Assembly (NCBI GenBank): GCA_905221605.1
Contig: CAJNDS010002398.1
Location: 1-20,000, forward strand
Direction: 5' to 3'
Source of the DNA: Symbiodinium natans
Taxonomy: Eukaryota > Sar > Dinophyceae > Suessiales > Symbiodiniaceae
DNA length: 20,000 nt
Part shown: piece by piece, positions 1 through 8,850 of the stretch
Layout: each line of letters opens with the position of its first letter
Numbering within the stretch: position 1 is the stretch's first letter
Position numbers and translations under genes: made by a program
The notes under the pieces: model-generated
Database searches by the model: none
What the model was told of the DNA's origin: nothing
The model's input: only the letters and a program-made list of their open reading frames with translations

Positions 1-1
1 C

Positions 2-1450
2 GAACAACAGCCTGGCGATGATCTTTCGAATCAGAACGTGGACGCTGATACACTTCGTTTCCTGTCACACACATGGGCCTCAAACAGGGACTGGTGTGGG
101 ATAGCTTTCGATATATCTGCTGCGTTTTTGAACTCGATCCTACCTCGTGATGCATGGGTTTTGCTAAGGCCTCCTGGTATCTTGGTGAAGTTGGGATATT
201 TCGAAGCTGACACGGTCCTTATCCTGCGTAAGTCTCTATACGGACTCCGGCGGGCTCCAAGAGACTGGGAGGAAGAGCGCGCCACCAAGATGAAAGGTGC
301 CATTCTGCAGAAGGAAGAGGGAGACACACTAGGAGACCTGGTGTTGAACCCCCATCAAGATATTCCTGGGCTGTGGACCGTCATGGAAGGTTCCATCATT
401 CGGGGCTATGTCACCATGTTTGTCGACGATGGGCTTGGAATAGGGCATCCGGAGGCCATGTTGAGGGAGGTCAACCATATTCGAAGTACTTGGAAGGCCA
501 CAGCACAGGGCTATATGAGCTGGAGTGGAGAGGGCAACTTGAAGCGCGGATCGCTAACGGTCCCCAGGGTCTCTGAGTTCATCTTTCTTGGACTTCGTAT
601 TATATTGTCTGCAGAGGGATTGTTTCTGGATCAGCACAGGTGGCTGGCGCAGGAACTTCAGAGGCGAGCGTTGACCCAGATGGCCGGAACAGCGTCATTG
701 CCCAACCTCGACGATCTCCCGCTTAATCCTGAGCCAAAGGACAAGGACCACGAAGCGAATGTGAAAGCTTGCCAGCGAGAAGTTGGTTCGATAATGTGGG
801 CAGCCATGAGGACAAGACCAGATGTCCAGGCAATGATTTCACTGCTTGCTTGCATAGTGACAACTCACCCTTCGTATGCCTTGCGAAAGTTGCGACACAT
901 GTAGCGATACATGAGAAAGACACTTTGGCTTTCCCTTCGATTTGTTGGCAGTTCTGAGCGAATCTTGACGGTGTATTCTGATGCAAGCTTTGCACCCCAA
1001 GGATCCCGCAGCAGATCAGGCATCGCCATCAAAATTGGGCAGGACTTAGTGTCATGGAGATCAATCAGATAGACACTAACTGCTTGGAGCACATGCGAAT
1101 CCGAAACGGAGGTTATTGCCACTGGAATCCAGGATTCTGTACGTCTTCAGAGCATCATTAAGGACCGAACAAACGTACACTACAAGATTGAAGCTGTATC
1201 CGACAGTGCCAGTGCGGTTGTTTTGCTTTGTAAGCCTACCATGTCAACTCTTGTTTGGCGCACACGTCATTTTGGGTTGAGAGCGGCTTGGGTCAGAGAC
1301 CAAGTTCATCAACATGGCATCATGATTCGATACGAAGAGGGCGCTACGCTGGTTGCCGATGCATTGACTAAATCGTTGCCACGGACCAGGTTGGAGCAGA
1401 TGCGACATCTCTTGAATCTTGTGGAAGTGTTGAATGGGGGAGCGACATGA
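2..1450 (+). pseudogene. Ty1/Copia-type pol remnant: reverse transcriptase and RNase H, 5' truncated by window edge
   Basis: This is the C-terminal part of a Copia-class LTR retrotransposon polyprotein, which copies element RNA into DNA. The frame is open from base 2, so the gene continues left of the window; no true start is present. Numbering from the GTG at 38, visible RT motifs are FDISAAFLN (catalytic Asp at residue 25), KSLYGLRRAPRDW (65-77) and the active-site FVDD at 128-131 (bases 419-430; Copia elements usually have YVDD). The segment VGSIMWAAMRTRPDVQ matches the conserved Copia C-terminal RT region. RNase H follows in the same frame: YSDASFAP and SGIAIKIG, then LVSWRS, CESETEV and SDSASAV supply the expected acidic residues, and the tail ADALTKSLP matches the Copia end; TGA at 1448-1450. 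The frame is interrupted by TAG at 902-904 and TAG at 1070-1072, with no frameshift. The second stands where Copia proteins commonly have Gln, so a single CAG-to-TAG change would explain it. The copy appears inactive but fairly young. Confidence 0.85.
1431..1450 (+). other. Candidate polypurine tract and LTR start of the Copia element
   Basis: Directly over the pol stop codon lies GAATGGGGGAGCGACATGAG. Many Copia elements carry a short G-rich polypurine tract (GGGGGAG type) immediately after or overlapping the pol stop, and the 3' LTR begins with TG a few bases later. Here GGGGGAG is at 1436-1442 and a TG is at 1448. The 5' LTR lies outside the window, so the repeat cannot be confirmed; this is inference from position and composition. 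Confidence 0.35.
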
Positions 1451-2240
1451 GAGTATCCGTTTCGCTGCAAGACAACTTTTCTGTCCCGGACAGTGATGGA
1501 AGATGTATACTTGCAGGGGTTAGCATGCTCAGTCTCGCCGAAGGAATAGTCCAGCGAGAATAGGATCTAGATAGTTTGGGACTTGGACCGCGTGTGATGC
1601 CAATGGGCCAAAGAAACATTAAGCACCTCGAAAAAAGAAAGAGTCATAGGGACTCCAAAAGACCGAATCACGGGGGCATTCGGCAAAGAGCCATAGGCTG
1701 GCCATATCATCGTATGCTTCACATTATGAGCGGTATCCAGGAATCTTTTGCGTTTAGATTTGTGCGATTTTGGCAGTCAGCTGCTTGAAGCACACACTCG
1801 AACCAGTGATTGAAGAGGAGTGTCATTCTGTGCACAAATCAAGAAGTGTACCAAGTTGTGTGCAGGCACGACCAGCACAAATCGAGAAGTGTACCAAACC
1901 ATATGGGTTTGGCTCAAGCAACATGAGGACGAGAGCGAAGTCCGATAATCATTGTGGGTTGCACTTCCGTTGCCGGGGATGTTGATTGGGGATTGATTGG
2001 GTGTTGGGCTGGCCTTGAGACCTCCTAGGGATCATCGAGATGTACAATCCTCTAGATGATGTACCTCACACTATACGTGAAAGGCTCTCCCCAACCCCTA
2101 GTCACTTCAGCATTATAACCTCCTCATCACCTGGGCCTCATAATCCTCATAACCTCCAAGAAAAATCACCGGAATTTTCCGAATTCCCTTGCAAGGTCCC
2201 CACAAGTAGCCAAAGTGACCGGAAAAGGAAACGAGGCATC
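1451..2240 (+). other. Non-coding flank of the Copia remnant, possible LTR and adjoining DNA
   Basis: No convincing gene is seen; open frames here are short (70 codons or fewer) and match no family I recognise. If the element ends in an LTR, it should start near 1448 and would occupy the first part of this stretch, but I cannot define its right border. The stretch contains a short imperfect direct repeat (1832-1854 and 1875-1897) and a spliced-leader-like 11-mer at 1908-1918, each listed separately. Near 1982-2003 there is a short GATTGGG-type redundancy. Confidence 0.4.
1832..1897 (+). repeat. Short direct repeat, two 23-base copies
   Basis: Bases 1832-1854 and 1875-1897 are the same 23-mer with one mismatch: GCACAAATC, then A or G, then AGAAGTGTACCAA. 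The copies start 43 bases apart. The pair lies in the region that may be the Copia LTR or its flank. Such repeats could be a local slippage duplication or part of an LTR regulatory region; nothing in the sequence decides between these. Confidence 0.6.
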
Positions 2241-2745
2241 CAATAAAGCGGCCGCAAAATGATATATATAAAAATTCTATCATATAAGAATATTAGAGGG
2301 GACCCATCGATTCCATCGACGGTATATTCATTTACTGAGTGGAAAAAGACGTACGCTAAAATCCCGAAGAAATATAGATAAACAAAAAAGTCAAATATTT
2401 TCGAGATCTCTATATACCCGCCACCACCCCGAATTAGAAAAGAATTTGGTGGGGGTCGATCTCATTGCTCGAGACTTCGGTTCGAACGCCACCAAGGACG
2501 CAAGAGGCTTCTGCTCCCAAAAACGTCAATGGAGAAAAGAGACATCTACAATAGATACTTTCGATAGAAAACACAAAGGGAAAGACGCGGGAAGCCAAGT
2601 CCCGGCGGCGTGCATTAAAAGCCCACCACCACCCCCAATTCCCGGCGGGACTCAGCTTCCAATCGAAGGCAAACGAGAAAATAAAGAATCGAAAGTAACT
2701 CGCCGAATGTGAGACATTCAAAATTGGCACAGATACATCACCAAC
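2241..2745. other. AT-rich non-coding stretch with dispersed C-rich motif
   Basis: The first half (about 2250-2410) is strongly AT-rich (runs such as GATATATATAAAAATTC). The second half has a more balanced composition and is open for 88 codons on plus (2446-2712) and 98 on minus (2434-2730), but neither translation looks like a protein family and both are probably chance. It carries two copies of a GCCCRCCRCCACCCC-AATT motif (2418-2437 and 2595-2640). The stretch lies just beyond the 3' end of the minus-strand retrotransposon. Confidence 0.4.
2595..2640 (-). repeat. Dispersed short repeat, copy A (related copy at 8452-8496)
   Basis: The core from TGCATTAAA to AATT (2611-2640) matches 8468-8496 in 26 of 30 aligned columns, with one gap. 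Weaker similarity extends about 15 bases to the left. On the minus strand it reads AATTGGGGGTGGTGGTGGGC followed by TTTTAATGCA. A shorter third copy (CCCGCCACCACCCCGAATTA) lies at 2418-2437. The copies flank the non-LTR retrotransposon on both sides in the same orientation but do not show longer similarity, so they look like a small dispersed family rather than terminal repeats. Confidence 0.55.
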
Positions 2746-2765
2746 CGTTCCTCGATTGAGGAACG
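2746..2765 (-). other. Perfect hairpin in the presumed 3' tail of the non-LTR element
   Basis: CGTTCCTC (2746-2753), loop GATT, GAGGAACG (2758-2765) forms an 8-base-pair stem with a four-base loop. It lies about 145 bases past the ORF stop on the retrotransposon strand. Some non-LTR elements have a 3' stem-loop that their RT recognises; that role here is inference from position only. Confidence 0.5.
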
Positions 2766-2908
2766 TTCAGACTCAGCGCCCAATCAGAACATATTGTCGA
2801 CCTTTCATGAGAAAATTTCTGCGGAGGGGTCATCCTGGCGAGTCGCACACAATCCAATGGAACGTCCGATCAGGATGATCTGCGGATAAGCTCCTTTCAA
2901 ATGAAGCG

Positions 2909-4378
2909 TCATAAGGTGCACATGTGCAGAAAGGTCTCCACCCCATCAGGGCCGCATATGTGCCCGCACTGGAGCGTGCGATGAGCCTGAATTGCCGCCT
3001 GCAAGCCTCGTTGCAAATCAAAGCTCAATCGTCCAAGGCATTCACGTAGTGAATCACCCCCCCTTCTCTTGTGTCGTTGGTCGACCAAAGAACAAATACT
3101 ACTCAAGAGCGCATATCTTCCTTTTTCGAGCCCTCCTGTGCTCTCGAAAACGAGGGGTTCATATCCAAGATTCGCAGCAGTGCATCTATTAGCCAGAAGT
3201 TGATTCTGTCGTTTCCGTTCCGCATATCTCGTGGCACTAGATACTTCTGCTTGGGTAGAGTCAGCCATCGAAGCCTGCTGATATGGAGATGTGACAGCAA
3301 CATCGACGGCTATACGAGGGAATTTGCGCCAAGAATTCTGGCGAACTCCAGGTGGAACAACCAATAGCGTATCAGCAGGTCGTGCCTGGGAATCATCAGA
3401 CAAAAGTCCTGTGGGTTCCAATTTTGGCTGGAGGGCAGCCAAATTCGTGTAACGATGGATCGTATTTCTCAAGGAGTTATGAATACCGTATTTACTTCCT
3501 TGTCGGAGACACCCAAGAATGTGATGACCATACTCATCCATAGCTTGACCGCAGAACGAACAATCGACTCCCTCAGCAAAGAACGATACCCCCAGCCGCA
3601 GACCTACAACATCAGAAAATGCAGCATTCGAGAAAATCGTGTCTTTAGTTGAAGAAGGAATGGTCTGAACCCATACGGATGCCCCTTGGGCAGCAACTCC
3701 ACGAAGACGAATCTGAGTCCCCAACGTCCCCGTACTCACTAACTCATGGTGCAATTGTTGATAGAATGCATCCATCATAATCTTCTGATCTAGCTTACGT
3801 TCAGAGTCCCGAATCTCGTCACGAAATGAAGGAAAGAAAGGCGAGATGTGTTCGATGCAAGTGTGTTCATCGTGTTAGCTCATACGAGCATCGTACCAAG
3901 GAAGGAGGCGTCGAACATGTTCGAGGACCTGTCTCCGAGACACGAGAAATGAGAGATCAGCAAGATGAAGCACCCGCATCTCCTTTTCATACCGCGAAGA
4001 CAAAAGTCCCAAACCACCTCTCTTTGCGGGCAAGCGAGCTTGGGCCCACTGAGCTTCAGTCAGCGTAGTTCCGAGGACATCCTCGAGACAAGTTCGTTGG
4101 AGATTGCTATGGAGTTCGAATAGCCTGTAGAGGAATCGACGTGGAGCGGCGCGCGTCCAATATTGAATTTTGCCATACGAGAGGCATTGTTGAAGGAGAT
4201 GAAATGCCACATGCTTTTTTGGAACTCGGGAAATGCCGTCGGCAAGCTCCCACAACTCTCGTTCCTTGCCCAGCAAGCAAGAATCAAGGAATTCCTCTGT
4301 CCCATGGACGGGCGTTTTGAGTATGACCAAATCAGCTCCAGTAACAACCCCGGACTCCCAACGCTTGAAATTCGGAAA
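2909..4378 (-). pseudogene. Non-LTR retrotransposon ORF, 3' part: post-RT region, zinc knuckle and restriction-like endonuclease
   Basis: This is the continuation of the RT gene after the frameshift. The frame is open through the frameshift site (residues ADLVILKTPVHG are the typical post-RT segment) down to a stop at 2909-2911, except for one TAA at 3875-3877. The first section (3878-4330) contains the RT thumb-like region with LPAKRGGLGLLSSRYE. After the TAA the same frame continues without shift. Numbering from the ATG at 3778, a CCHC knuckle is at Cys73, Cys76, His85/86, Cys90 (CSFCGQAMDEYGHHILGC). It is followed by IHNSLRN (99-105), RPAD (133-136), VDVAVTSP (158-165) with Asp159, and YAERKRQ with Lys189. 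The RPxD ... D ... K arrangement is what RLE domains of the PD-(D/E)xK superfamily show, which nick the target to prime reverse transcription. The nuclease assignment rests on motif order and not on a profile search. Confidence 0.8.
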
Positions 4379-6488
4379 TATCTCCCCGGAAGGCCTCGCC
4401 GGCTAGAAGATACAGAGTGCATTTACTCAAGTCGAAATGGAGGCCGAAAGACGCAGCTAAGTGGAGCTCAGCTTTGAAGGCCGCCAGAACATCCCGAAGA
4501 TCGCCTCCACTGTAGGCATCGTCCGCAAATTCGACCTCGAATTCAGGAGCCGGCCTACCGGAATTGGCGCGAGCCTGTTCCGAGAACCGTTTTCTAGTCA
4601 AACAAAACATAGGTCCCATAAGGGGGCATCCCTGCTGCCCGCGATTAGAAGCTTCCAACGATTGGGCATATGTCAAGTGGCTACTGGTTCCATAACAGAA
4701 GTGTGCGAACCGGGCTGAAGCGGGAGCGTGGTCGCGACAATCTCGCAAGAATTCTTGTGGTTTCAACTCATTGAAAGCATTATGGACGTCTTTTTGTAGG
4801 AGGACAACATTGTTGTTCTGAAGATTTCGGGTCACCCATGCTCTAGCCGCATGGAGCATAACATCGGCGCCTGCCTTCGTGAGGGCAAGTTGTTGATCCC
4901 CAAGTCGCTCGCGGATACCCCTACGATCCAAAGCAAGTGTGACCTTGAAGACGACTTTTCGCCAAGTCAATCCCAACACTATGGGCCTAGCGTCAGAATC
5001 CAACGAAATAGGATTTCCGGCAAGATCTTTCTTACCTATCCCAACCAAACGTCCTCCTCCAAGGAAGGGGCGAAGATAAGTGGGAACATTACCGTCAGCC
5101 AAAAGTTGGACGAACGCCTGAATTACCTTACCAATTGGTTCTTGGTCAGATTCGAAGCCCATATCCCGCAAAAAGTCCCCCCGAATTCCATCGGGCCCTG
5201 GACCAGCTCCACAGCGTCCACTAAAGATGGCCTCGCGTATGACTTCCAAGGGTATTTCAGGAGGAGGGCCGATCCCCTCATCAGAGATTGGCTCACCCAC
5301 GGCAGGTGGGAATTTAGCAAGGAGCTTACTACGCACCTGAGGGTTCTCCGCAGCAAGGCCAGGCGATGTCAAGCGATTAGCGGCTTCTCCCACTCGTCCT
5401 AAAGAAACTAATCGCTCCACCTCTCGTTGGAGTTGTTCTTCAGATTGGGCCCCGCGGCGAGCTCTGTTCCTACGCTGACCAGCTTCGAGAGCTTCCTTCC
5501 ATAAACCTATTCGATCGCCCATTTTCCATCGAACAACCAAAGAGTGAGTGAAATGATACGCTTGAGCTGGCCGCTGGCCTCTAGTGGATTGCCTTAGTAC
5601 ACACTTCCCAAACATGAAGAACTCAATCCAGGCACCACGGCAAGCCTGTTTCTCCACACAATCAGATTGGGTGTCCCATGCATCACTTCGATTAGTCTGC
5701 ACCACTCGACTCAATAATTTTCCATACTCCTCTCGTATCAATGGCACCAGGGAGAGAGGCAAGAACTCCTTCGTGAGCACATTGCATAAGAAGACGTCTT
5801 GAAGAGTGGGGAGTTGAGAAACGTCGTAACTGTCTCGTCCTCTTGCAACCAGGGGAGCCGAACAAGAGAATTGCTTACCACGACATCTAGGGTGCACATC
5901 GTCGCGGATTTTTTGGGACAAACTCAAGCCGCAGTACCTACACCTTTTCAACACGTGCGCAGTCAACCATGCATCCGACGGTAAACCTGGCAATTCGGCA
6001 GCCAAGTGAAGATCAACGTGATCCCACAAAGCCTGTTGAGATGAAAACCCAATCCCGACCCGACCCTGAGCGCGCGAACACCCGTGCACAGGACACCATA
6101 TGCCTTCACTAGATGCACTCGGATGTCCTGGCTTCTGTTGCTCACGTAAAAGCTCCGCAGCCGGAACATCTTCCCCGAAGAGTGTGGCTAATTGAGCATC
6201 AACCAGTGTCAGACTATCCCTGGGAAGCAAAATATCCCTGCCCATCGAGACATCCTCATCGACCTCCATGGCGCACGATTCGCCCAGAGGACGTTTCCAA
6301 GAAACGCTACCCTCGTATCCATCTCCAGGGAACCAAGGATAAGCCCATAAAAGACAAGCCCACAACAGTCGTCCGACAATGCCAATTGACTTCCAAAGCC
6401 CACCTCCAATTAGAACAAAAGTGAGAATTCGACACCATTGAAGGGGCAAATGATAGTCGATGATCCTGAAAACGATAGCGATCCCCAA
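4332..6488 (-). pseudogene. Non-LTR retrotransposon ORF, 5' part: zinc fingers and reverse transcriptase
   Basis: This open frame is 718 codons and ends at a TGA (4332-4334) that is out of register with the rest of the gene. The first 73 residues are hydrophobic and unlike the family; ATG codon 74 (base 6269, context GCCATGG, protein start MEVDEDVSMGRD) is my preferred start. A C2H2-like finger follows (Cys132, Cys137, His157, His161; C-x4-C-x19-H-x3-H), then a CCHC-type finger (Cys183, Cys186, His199, Cys202), both probably for nucleic-acid binding. RT landmarks are GPDGIRGDF (from 431), RPIVLG (about 501), catalytic Asp567 in LQKDVHNAFN, RGQQGCPLMGP (616-626) and the active-site FADD at 654-657. 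The sequence LSKCTLYLLAG belongs to the region after the active site. The reading frame is lost near 4345-4355, where the continuation moves by one base into the next frame (an extra base, or a loss of two). All visible RT catalytic residues are intact. Confidence 0.85.
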
Positions 6489-7091
6489 GAATCCATATTC
6501 CCTTCCATGATCCCAACGAAGGATCCAATAATAGATAATAAAGTGTCCGAATCGTCAGTAGAGAGAATCAAGGCAAGATAAGTACCTACCCCAACATCCC
6601 CCCGAGAACGCAAGGCAACCTCCCATCCGCAGATGGCTACGCATTGGAGACTGCCGACTGCAGACAGTCGCCGCTGCACAAGAGCGTACATGTTGGAGAT
6701 AGAAAAGGCTCGCGGCACTAACCCATCCAATCCTATGTGAGGACCGACATTCCCGCTGAAATCTTTGAATGCGAGGAGCAAGTCCATCAGCAGCGTGATG
6801 AAGTGACCCCCACACCCCAGCATATCCCACGAGGAAGATTCCCAGAAGGACCCGATGTGCGTTCCGCCCTGGGAACCCAACCAACCGAAGCCCCCTGGAT
6901 CTTTTGGTATTACGACTAGTTCTACCGGCAGTATGTTCAATCAATGTCCAAGCCCGAATCTTGTCAACCCCCAACAAAGCCAATCCCATTAAACCGCTAG
7001 CAAGACCCAAAAGAACCAGCGGTGGGGGGGGGTCGCACCCTTCCATGTAGCCGGTCGCAGCGCCGGCTGCTCGCTAGCAGCGTCGGCGACC
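6489..7091 (-). other. Presumed 5' leader of the non-LTR element
   Basis: Upstream of the RT frame two minus-strand frames stay open for long distances (6555-7046, 163 codons; 6410-6940, 176 codons, overlapping the RT frame). Their translations are rich in Gly, Leu, Ser and Trp and show no domain I recognise. The 6555-7046 frame is in register with the RT ORF but ends at a stop at 6555-6557, about 65 bases before the RT frame's first ATG. A remote possibility is that this is an eroded N-terminal extension or a first ORF. I favour untranslated leader. The left portion ends in a GC-rich hairpin at 7053-7091. Confidence 0.4.
7053..7091 (-). other. GC-rich hairpin at the presumed 5' end of the non-LTR element
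   Basis: On plus the arms are GGTC ... GCCG GCTGCT, loop CGCT, then AGCAGC GT CGGC GACC. That gives about 14 base pairs with a five-base bulge on one side and a two-base bulge on the other. It sits where composition switches from the GC-balanced element to AT-rich DNA, consistent with a structured 5' end, but a functional role is not shown. Confidence 0.4.
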
Positions 7092-7737
7092 CATGGCTCA
7101 GGCTATCGGATGTGGTATTCTTTCGAGGATAACAAATCTCCCAAAAACACCAATTCATTATCAAGAATCTCGAGAAAACGACATTCCAAAGTCAACACGC
7201 ACACACACGCCGGACGAAACTCTATACAAAGGGAGGACTTATACATTCTAAAACATTACGAATAACCATCTTGACGTCTAAATCGACAACTCGAGAATGT
7301 CTCGAATGAGTTCTCGCCACGGCGCTACGATCAGCCCCTTGCACCACCTACGCGGGAGGTCGAACCTGGCGTGTAATGTGTCGATATATCTATAAAGAAG
7401 TGAGCGAATATATATTTATTGCTTATAATAAATCTATTCCAACAAAAAAATCAATATCCAAAATATAATTTGAAAATTTATAAATTCCTTAAGAATCTTG
7501 TTTAAGAAATCTAAAAACTACGAAATATTTAAGATGCGCCGGAGTATTCCCGATAATTTCAAATATCTCTTAAATCGGGTAAATTAAACACAAGCATTAG
7601 AATAATCATATCCTCAATATCCTCTTAAAATCTGAAGTTTCTTAGAATCGATAAAATTCCAAACTCCTTAATATTTACGAGTCCATTCGGTTCATTATTA
7701 ATCGTACCAAAAAATTTCTAAACGATAAAGATATATT
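7092..7737. other. Intergenic DNA, strongly AT-rich from about 7380
   Basis: No gene or RNA is recognised. 7092-7380 is mixed in composition and includes ACACACACGCC near 7200. From about 7380 to 7737 the sequence is dominated by A and T (for example AAAATATAATTTGAAAATTT at about 7458) and contains related short words such as TTAAGAATC, TTTAAGAAATC and TCTTAAATC, suggesting degraded low-order repetition. The block ends abruptly at the C-rich minisatellite. Confidence 0.45.
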
Positions 7738-8166
7738 CACCACCCACCCCCCACCCTTCCATCCATCCCTCCACTCTTCCATCCACCCCCCTCCAACCCA
7801 CCCGCACTAGCCATTCACCTCTCTCCATCCACCACCCCCTCCCACACAGCTACCCCCCAGCCACCCTCCAACAACCCTCCAGCCACCCTCCAACCACCCA
7901 CCCTCCAGCCACCCACCCTCCAGCCACCCACCCACCCTCCAGCCACCCACCCTCCACCTTCCTCCCGCCACCCACCCTCCAGCCACCCACCCTCCAGCCG
8001 CCCACCCTCCAGCCACCACCCACCCTCCAGCCACCCTCCAGCCAGCCACCCTCCAGCCAGCCACCCTCCAGCCACCCTCCTCAAGCCCCCCTCCAGCCAG
8101 CCTCCAGCCAGCCTCCAGCCAGCCTCCAGCCAGCCTCCAGCCATCCAGCCATCCACCCCACCAGCC
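7738..8166. repeat. C-rich minisatellite, CCACCCTCCAG family
   Basis: About 430 bases are built from variants of CCACCCTCCAG (11-mer), CCACCCACCCTCCAG (15-mer) and CCTCCAGCCAG. The units differ in length by fours (extra CCAC or CCAG blocks), so the array looks like an expandable four-base theme with TCCAG punctuation. The left edge (7739-7870) is more degenerate, with CATCCATCC blocks. The array is almost free of G-runs on plus, while the minus strand is rich in GGGTGG and GGAGGG. Open frames on minus through this array give Gly/Trp/Leu/Glu repeats (GGWLEGGW) and are almost certainly not genes. Confidence 0.9.
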
Positions 8167-8850
8167 ACAGTTGCAGCAATGTCCGCTGGAGGATATCTCA
8201 TTTCCGTCTCATATTTCTTCGATGCATAAATCTAGAATACGACGATCAAGTTCGGAAAAGTTCTCCTTCTCCTTAGATCCCATTTAGAATAATTCTCGAA
8301 TAGAAGATTCTTGAGATTCCCAATCTTTTACCCTTTGATAAATAGAGGGGAGATAGTATAATCTGTTCAGCCAGTGCAAACGACTTATGTACCCAAAAGC
8401 ACCAAGATTTCCAGAATTCTTTTGAAAATAATCAGAAACCATCGCACGATTCCAAATCCCCAGGCCATGCATTAAAGGCCCGCCGCCACCCCAATTAAAC
8501 CCAAGGTCACAGAATCGCGTCAGAATATGGAGACACCAGACGACCCAAGTGAGACTAAACAATTCAATCAATATGAAACAGAAGGACGTATCAAGCACCC
8601 CAAATACCAGACATTCAGAAAACACATTGTAACCCAAAGCCTGTCACAGTTACATATGCCTCAATATTTCGATGAAATCGAAGATCTTCGATAGGTCTTT
8701 TTTAAGTAAAGTCTCGTAAACGAAATCCCTAGAATAGATTATAGTGCACACATACTGAGAGACCGGAATACGAGTAATCAGCAACATCGCGCTTGAGCAA
8801 CGAATGGCCGGAAGATAATTTAGAGAATAAACCGCTCTAGATATATAAAT
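8167..8850. other. AT-rich intergenic stretch
   Basis: No recognisable gene. A 117-codon frame on minus (8284-8637) gives a hydrophobic, Trp- and Phe-rich translation of the type expected from AT-rich DNA, and it contains the dispersed motif at 8452-8496. Several TCTAGAATA / TTCTCGAATAGAAG-like words recur between 8229 and 8320 and again near 8720-8740. Confidence 0.4.
8452..8496 (-). repeat. Dispersed short repeat, copy B
   Basis: This is the second long copy of the motif at 2595-2640, in the same orientation. Its core is TGCATTAAAGGCCCGCCGCC followed by ACCCCAATT. Flanks on both sides differ from copy A by eye. It lies in AT-rich DNA about 1.4 kb upstream of the presumed 5' end of the minus-strand retrotransposon. 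Confidence 0.55.

Larger units (their letters stand above)
2746..7091 (-). mobile_element. Non-LTR retrotransposon with restriction-like endonuclease domain (approximate limits)
   Basis: The element is read on the minus strand. It comprises a presumed 5' leader (6489-7091), a single long ORF (6488 to 2909) with zinc fingers, RT, zinc knuckle and an RLE-like nuclease, and a 3' untranslated tail ending near a perfect hairpin at 2746-2765. No apurinic-type endonuclease and no LTRs are seen. This order (N-terminal fingers, RT, C-terminal CCHC plus RLE) is the architecture known for R2, R4, NeSL, CRE, Hero and Utopia type elements, which use RLE cleavage and target-primed reverse transcription. 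I cannot assign it to one clade by eye. Target-site duplications and a poly(A) tail were not identified, so both borders are estimates. The ORF carries one frameshift and one nonsense codon, making this copy non-autonomous. Confidence 0.8.

Noticed and set aside
2440-2500. GGTTCGAAC near 2471 as a tRNA B box
   Set aside because: No A box, acceptor stem or cloverleaf could be formed around it; other GTTCGAA-like words in the window also fail.
6410-7046. Two long minus-strand frames upstream of the RT gene as a possible separate first protein
   Set aside because: Overlapping frames with biased composition and no recognisable motif; treated as leader sequence, although a diverged first ORF is not fully excluded.
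7807-8201. Gly/Trp-rich open frames on minus through the minisatellite (85 and 128 codons)
   Set aside because: The translation simply mirrors the CCACCCTCCAG repeat, two different frames are open at once, and no non-repeat flanking domain exists.
2595-8496. The two dispersed motifs as terminal direct repeats of one large element
   Set aside because: Similarity stops after about 45 bases and the flanks differ; the retrotransposon's own ends appear to lie well inside the pair on the 5' side.
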